From positions 19,310,196-19,374,195 of the forward strand of contig NC_054873.1 of the NCBI RefSeq assembly GCF_018320785.1: 64,000 bases of DNA, given 5' to 3'. Positions 58,724 through 64,000 of this stretch are shown piece by piece. Position numbers and translations under genes: made by a program. Below the pieces are notes generated by a model. That model worked only from the letters and a program-made list of their open reading frames with translations, was not told the origin of the DNA and searched no databases. Numbering within the stretch: position 1 is the first letter of the stretch; the number at the start of each line of letters is the position of its first letter. The stretch is from Cheilinus undulatus (lineage: Eukaryota > Chordata > Actinopteri > Labriformes > Labridae).

Positions 58724-61700
58724 CTGCAATGAAACAGAGCAACATGTTGAACAAACAGGCACACGGAAATCAACAGAAATAAATCAAATTAGCTGTTAAT
58801 GACTAAACAACAAAACAACACGATATAATCACAATCAATGAAATTAATGAAGAATCTACGACAGTGATAAATGACTGAACACATGCACAATGGAAGCAGC
58901 TGCAGCTTGATAAAACAGAAGTGACCTCTGAGAAGAAGGCTCACTTTCCTCTCCAGAGGCTTACCTGCTACCAGCTTGCTGCGTTTGGAGGCCTCTGCTG
59001 CCAGCTCATAGGAGATATTAATCATCTTCTCCTTCTCCTGTACAGTGACCTCGTCCACGGTATCCTCCTCAGGGCTGAGAGCCATACTAGGAACAACATT
59101 CTGCATGCTAGGAACAAAGACATGTACAAAACGTCCTTTGTGATTCACTGTTTAACTTTATCTAACCCTTCAGGACCAAGTCATGTGCTAAAGATAGGAA
59201 ATACTGCAAATATGGTTTCTATTCTATGGGAACTCATAAATTAGAAGAAGTTAAACAGAGTAATGTACTTTATCTTTCAAATCTCACGTACATTTCTATA
59301 GAAAAAGAATTTACATGTGAGCAACTACATAAAAGGAAAAAACAGATCATTTATAGTCTTTAAGGATGCACTCACAGTAGACAATCTGTACTAACAGTGT
59401 GCTTAAGCCCAAAAGCCATTTGACCCCCTACCCAGTCCCTGTCTTTGCTCAAAGCATCCAGGCCGGATATGTCATGTGCAACATCATCACAAGTAGCATC
59501 CACTGACGAGTTTAAAAGTCTTAAGGACTAACCGTAAGTATACATTAAGTATTGTTGTTTAAGGCTGTAAAATAGCCACCCATTTATACAATATCAGTTC
59601 TGACACTGTTTATTTCATCTGACCTGGGTATCAGTGCTTTAACTAGACAGAGCCCAGTGTGGAGAGAGAGAGAGGTTCATTCCAGAGAGTCATCCCTCAC
59701 CAGAGCCCCTAATCTGGAGCCTGCTCAGCTCACAGAGTTCCAAGACCTTCTCTTTCTGAATGAAACCCTGACTTTTTTTTTTTTTTTTTATAACTTTATT
59801 TTTAGTTTTTAAGAAGAAAGAATACAAAACAACTCTGTCGGAGACAGATTTAAACAGGGAAGAAAAGAAAATACAACTGAATATCAAGCCACACAAATCT
59901 GTTAAGCTTACAAACACATTATGCACACAAATTTTTCAGCGAAACAGTAGGAACTATAGAACTTAAGGGGACACGAGTGGGTCAGTCCAAATTTTCCCAT
60001 TATCAGCATTGTTTCAGTTGAAAAATGTGTTTTAAAATTAGCATAGGTTATCACCGCTTTGTGATAGGTATGTTTCCCATTTCTTCCAGAGAGCATCATA
60101 TTTTTCTTTCTGCAGTCTTAGAGAAAAGGTCAGACTTTCCATGCACTGGATATTTTTTACTATACCTGTCCACTGACTAATCGTGGGTGGATCCCTACAG
60201 AGCCAACGCCTTGTTACGGCCTTTTTGCTTGCTACCATAAATATTCTGAGGAGGTATCTGTCATTACTAGAGAGTTTTGTGTCTATATTTCCTAAATAAA
60301 AAAATAAACAAGTAAATTCAAAACCAAAGCAGAGGACCTTTCTAACAACAGTGTAAACATTTTCCAAAAAGGGTTTGAGAACAGGGCAGTGCCAGAATAT
60401 GTGTGAATGATCTGCCTAAGAATGACCACATTCTCTCCAACAGCTGAATCGAGGACTGGATTGTCTGGATTTTTGTTTTGGTGTTATAAAGTATCTGATA
60501 AGGTTCTTCCATGAAAAATCCCTCCATGACTGTGAGGCTGTGGTGGTAATTTGTGTGTTAATCATATTTGTCCAGTCCTCAGGGGGAATAGCCACCCCCA
60601 GTTCCTTTTCCCATCTGGCTTTTACATATTCTGTAGAGTTCCCTCTTAGTTCATTTATATACCTGTATAATTCACCTATAACCTTTCTTGAACCTTTTGT
60701 TTTGTAGGCTTTAATGAAGGTTTGTGTAATACCTGTGAAATTCCTTGGTATGGACCCTTTAACACTCTTGTCAAAATAATGCCGGAGTTGGAGGTATCTA
60801 TAAAAGTCCTGTCGAATTAGGCCGAAACCCTGACTTTTGAACTCATATGAATCCTACAGTTATTCTCCTGCGTGTCCACATACTATCTGAATCCCCCTGA
60901 CATTCCTACAAACGGCATGACCTGGGCTGCCTCCGTGCCTAATTTCAAAGCCTTTAAGTGCTGCTCCTTGACCAAACAAACAGACCTCTCATGTGGTAGG
61001 ACATCCTGTGTCTGGATGAGTATCAAATGTTCAGTTAACATGTTTTTTCAACCATGACGAGAGCAATTTTAACCATTAGATGAGAGCTGGAGGTAAATAC
61101 ACCACAGGATTTACAAATGACGTCCCGCAAATGAAGCCGATCAAAACCACAATTTCACGTCTTCAACTGTTATGTCACATTCCCATGCTGGTGCTCTTTC
61201 ATTTGCCTTTCATGCAGAGGCCAGGGAACACACTCACACTGGTCAAATGTACTGGACTTTAAGCTCAAACGCGCCCAGGCACACTACAGGTTGTGAGTGC
61301 AAACTAAGAGGCAATTAAAATGAATTTGTTTGCATGAATGACTTGATCCTGACAGAGCATAACAAGAGTTCTATCACATTTTGATCAAGACAAATACAGA
61401 TAATGCTGTTCAAAGCTTTAGTTTCTTTTTTTTTCTCTAGTTGCCCTCTTGTTCAATCCATGTTTAAGTCATACTGATTTAAATTTTGACATTTTTTTTT
61501 AGGAATGATCACATAATCCAGCTAACTTTATATTTGGATTACTCAAAGAAAAAATGAACAGGAGCACCAGGATTCAGGGACAGATATTTAAGGATTAAAA
61601 ATCCAGGTATACAGTTCTTTAAAAAAAAGACTCCACACCATATACTGTGTCCACATCACACCGTAATTCACACAAACTAAAAGATTCTCAAACATCCTAA

Positions 61701-63886
61701 AATAGATTATTTTGTGTTTAATACTGATGTTATTTGGTGACAAGTCTGTCCTTAACTAGTTTTCTTTATCAACTTCATCACTGAAAAAGAACAACATTCT
61801 AGCACAAAAATATCTTATGAAGTCTTTTTTGGCTGATTGTTATCTTACTATATAGTTATCTTTAGTTGCTGTTATCCAGTCTGAATCGAGCCCTCAGATG
61901 GGACTGGGATCCTTATTTTTTGGATCAAAGTAATCCCAAGCCTACAAGAAAGTTTTGGACAAAACACAAACCTTTTATATTTCATACTGATTAAAACCAG
62001 GATTAAATTACCTGATTTTATGCATAATCCTTTCCTTCTTTTGAAGCACCTGATTCCATCCAAGATTCAATCCTGTGAGATCAATTTTATTTTGTTGGAT
62101 GACTTTTGAACAAAAGGAAATGGAAGGATATTTTTGAAAAACAAGAGTAGAAATCTAATTTCTGAACTGATAATTTGCATTTTAAACATCCAATTTCTCT
62201 TTAAATGCTGCTTAAATAAAATAGCACATTCTTAAAGTATTTTAAGCAGATTAAAATGCATTTCATCTGTATAAACCTTTCCTAAATGTTATTAAACAAT
62301 GAAACAGGAGGTTGTGCACATACTGCAGTCTATTTTAGGTCAAAAGGAGCCCTATGAATGGCTTATACAGTACATGACCCTCTGCAATATGTTTACGCAA
62401 TTGGAGTCAGATGAGAAAATTTCCTAAGGTAGACATCTAAGAAAAGTTCACTGGATTATCAGAGGATCGGACAGATGGTAAACAAGGTTTCAGACTAAAC
62501 ACAATTACCTCAGGACAGACAAGTCATCTCTTTAAAAGCAATTAAACAGGCTGACATTTAAATTAAAATGCCAATGCAGCTTTGATATAAGAGCATGTTT
62601 TTCTTGCAAACCTAAGGCACTGATCTGCATGTAAACAGCATGCAGACTATGTTGGAAGAGGAAGGATCTGTTCAAACTATTAGCACCATTCAATAATGAA
62701 ACCGTTCTCTTAGATGTATGAATGGTTTGTCCTTTACCTGTTTTTTGCTATAAGAGCTTTGATTCGGTCAACTTTCCTCTGCTTATCAGCCTCCTGTTCA
62801 GGGCTGAGAGCTTCCTCTGGGTCTGACTCCACATAACGCTCAGGAATCAAAACTTTATCAGGCACTGCAAGCTAAAAAAAACAACACAAGGAGAGAGACT
62901 TAATGTGGCTTCTTTCACACATACAAGCTAAGTACTATGAGATTTACGGTTGAAGCTAAATGCTAGAAGCCAACTGTCAACAGAAAGCTCAGGACAGATC
63001 CTCACCGTCATTACAGCCATCATAGCCTTCATTACATGGAGGTTGTTAACATTTTGGGTATGGAATAAAAATAGGTCAAACTTTTAATGCAGAACTAGAA
63101 GTGACACATTAATGTGACACATTGTGCTGTATGCTGAGACTGGTGGGAAAAGAAACTGTAAAGAGATGAAATCTAGACAATGGAAAAAACAAAAATCAAG
63201 TGTAGGGCTTCCAGCCTGCTTTTAATATCAGTTTGGACTAGGCTCAGTGTTTTGCAACAGAAAGTTGGTATAATGCTTTCTTATTTTCTTATCATGTTGA
63301 AAGTGAGAGATGATGAACATATCTGGGTCCACAGATCACTGGTGTTAATGCAGCAAACTTGAAATGATGAATTCCCCCTCCCTTTCCTGTTATAATATCA
63401 GCCCTTTTGACTGCTGGTCGTTACCTCTCGGTCCATATTTAAGACATCAGACTGTGATGCTTCTTTAAGACGAGCGATCTCCTCTGCAGGCGTCTCCTGC
63501 TCCCTCACCAACTCCTGCTGCCTGAGCGAAGCTTCCAGCTCCTGAATGTCACTGCTGACCACCTCATCTCTGCGCTTCATTTGTGACTTAAAACAGAGAA
63601 AACAACATTTTAATTTCAGCCCACTTTAGACCAGAGTTTTGCCTTAGTTCCTGCAGCAGAAGCACAATACCTGCATGCTTCTCAAGCTGTTTTCTTTATT
63701 AAAAGAGTGACTGCGAGAAGGTGTATTCTCCTGGCTGCCACCACGGATGCTAAGGCCCTTCTTCTTCTCCCTGAGGGCACCCTGCTGGTGGCGCCTGATT
63801 CTTTCCAGCTGCTCCTCCACGCTCATCCTGTGCCGGCCGCTCTCTGCCGCACACAGCTGCTGCTCCACCGCGCTGCGTGGACGCTC
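58632..63886 (-). CDS. plekha5: PLEKHA5, C-terminal part (5 coding exons; 5' end outside the window)
   Basis: PLEKHA5 belongs to the family of PH-domain proteins with N-terminal WW domains and a phosphoinositide-binding PH domain; those domains lie upstream, beyond the window. Exons on the minus strand are 63886-63671, 63586-63425, 62871-62738, 59107-58965 and 58723-58632. They join in phase to give the last 248 residues. Diagnostic pieces are MSVEEQLERIRRHQQ, REKKKGL, IPERYVESDPEEALSPE, RKVDRIKALIAKN and a C-terminus with VKSLS...PQLTDGSHFMCV, nearly identical to the end of mammalian PLEKHA5. The gene lies head-to-tail upstream of AEBP2, as in human, which supports A5 over the paralogues A6 and A7. 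The segment has coiled-coil-like charged helices and a proline/serine-rich tail. Confidence 0.9.
58965..59107 (-). CDS. plekha5: PLEKHA5 exon (NISYELAAEASKRSK)
   Basis: 143 nt. Its first base completes a serine codon, then it reads MQNVVPSMALSPEEDTVDE and, further on, NISYELAAEASKRSKLVA. Acceptor TTGTTCCTAG, donor GCAG/GTAAGC, ending in phase 1. Confidence 0.88.
59108..59760 (-). other. PLEKHA5 intron, 3' part
   Basis: Intronic DNA up to the LINE insertion, nothing recognised. Confidence 0.6.
59762..60838 (-). mobile_element. 5'-truncated L1-clade LINE insertion with 15-bp target duplication
   Basis: The direct repeat GAAACCCTGACTTTT lies at 59762-59776 and 60824-60838. Next to the left copy is a 17-base T run (59773-59789), the poly(A) tail of an element on the minus strand. 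The 1.05-kb body encodes the C-terminal end of an L1-type ORF2: FYRYLQLRHYF, CWRECGH, HIFWHCPVLKPF and SKKAVTRRWLCRDPPTISQW, broken by a stop and a frameshift. Endonuclease and reverse transcriptase regions are missing (5' truncation). It lies in a PLEKHA5 intron in the same orientation as the gene. Confidence 0.85.
60839..62737 (-). other. PLEKHA5 intron, 5' part
   Basis: AT-rich intronic DNA, nothing recognised. Confidence 0.6.
62738..62871 (-). CDS. plekha5: PLEKHA5 exon (IPERYVESDPEE...IKALIAKN)
   Basis: 134 nt. It starts LAVPDKVLIPERYV and ends AKN plus two bases. There are two possible acceptors seven bases apart (TTTTTTTAG and CTTGCAG); only the outer one keeps the reading frame through both neighbours. 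Donor CAG/GTAAAG. Confidence 0.88.
62872..63424 (-). other. PLEKHA5 intron
   Basis: 0.55-kb intron with no recognised feature. Confidence 0.7.
63425..63586 (-). CDS. plekha5: PLEKHA5 exon (coiled-coil-like segment)
   Basis: 162 nt, phase 0 at both ends, 54 residues beginning SQMKRRDEVV and ending VLNMDRE. Rich in E, Q, L and R with heptad-like spacing, hence probably helical. Acceptor TGTTTTAAG, donor GAG/GTAACG. Confidence 0.88.
63671..63886 (-). CDS. plekha5: PLEKHA5 exon with MSVEEQLERIRRHQQ motif
   Basis: 216 nt, phase 0 at both ends, 72 residues. It starts ERPRSAV after acceptor GCAAACAG and ends LRSMQ at donor CAG/GTATTG. The MSVEEQLERIRRHQQ...REKKKGL block is the family signature. 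The upstream exon is outside the window. Confidence 0.9.
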
Positions 63887-64000
63887 CTGTTTGCCAGAGA
63901 GGACAAACACGGACATCAAACCACAGGAGGAAACTACAAAGAGCACTTAATGATATTAAAAGACAGATGTCATCCTAGCTGATTTTTACTACACAGAACT

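Overview
The window looks like nuclear DNA of a ray-finned (teleost) fish. It is AT-rich, its genes are split by GT-AG introns, and it carries many fish-type mobile elements: Tc1-like elements of several lineages, hAT elements, MITEs, an L1-clade LINE, a DIRS-type retroelement and a tRNA-like SINE. No bacterial-style operon, CRISPR array or rRNA was seen. All species-level statements are inference.

Two host genes can be assembled exon by exon, both on the minus strand. The first is AEBP2 (PRC2 accessory zinc-finger protein). It has eight coding exons from the start codon at 51298 to the stop at 17288, every splice phase agrees, and the predicted protein is 473 aa. A candidate 3' UTR runs to a polyadenylation signal at 13978-13983. 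The second is the 3' end of PLEKHA5: five coding exons between 63886 and 58632 (248 aa, ending SHFMCV), followed by a probable spliced 3' UTR exon at 55764 and a polyadenylation signal at 54668-54673. The genes lie head-to-tail, PLEKHA5 upstream of AEBP2, which matches the PLEKHA5-AEBP2 neighbourhood known from human chromosome 12.

Layout: 1-13950 is gene-free DNA downstream of AEBP2, with Tc1 remnants (2340-3129, 4557-4925, 8317-9355), MITEs (7686-8226, 9458-10144) and one copy of an unclassified dispersed repeat (1391-1718). 13950-51298 is AEBP2, mostly introns. Intron 6 holds a Tc1 copy interrupted by a SINE-like repeat (22111-23206) and a DIRS-like element with 136-bp inverted repeats (28502-30455). 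Intron 5 holds another copy of the dispersed repeat. Intron 4 holds one hAT element inserted in another, the outer one with a perfect 8-bp target-site duplication (43686-45783). Intron 2 holds a Tc1 element with IR/DR-type ends (47331-48410). 51460-54650 is intergenic with a Tc1 remnant and a degenerate tandem array. 54650-64000 is PLEKHA5, with a Tc1-derived MITE and a 5'-truncated L1 insertion flanked by a 15-bp target duplication.

The two genes are not known to act in one pathway: AEBP2 is a nuclear chromatin factor and PLEKHA5 a cytoplasmic phosphoinositide-binding adaptor. No clearly new biological system was found. The most unusual items are the deleted DIRS element, the nested hAT pair, the AEBP2 stop codon lying inside a consensus splice donor, a 43-bp near-spacerless palindrome at 7.9 kb and a three-copy repeat family with a mobile hairpin tip.
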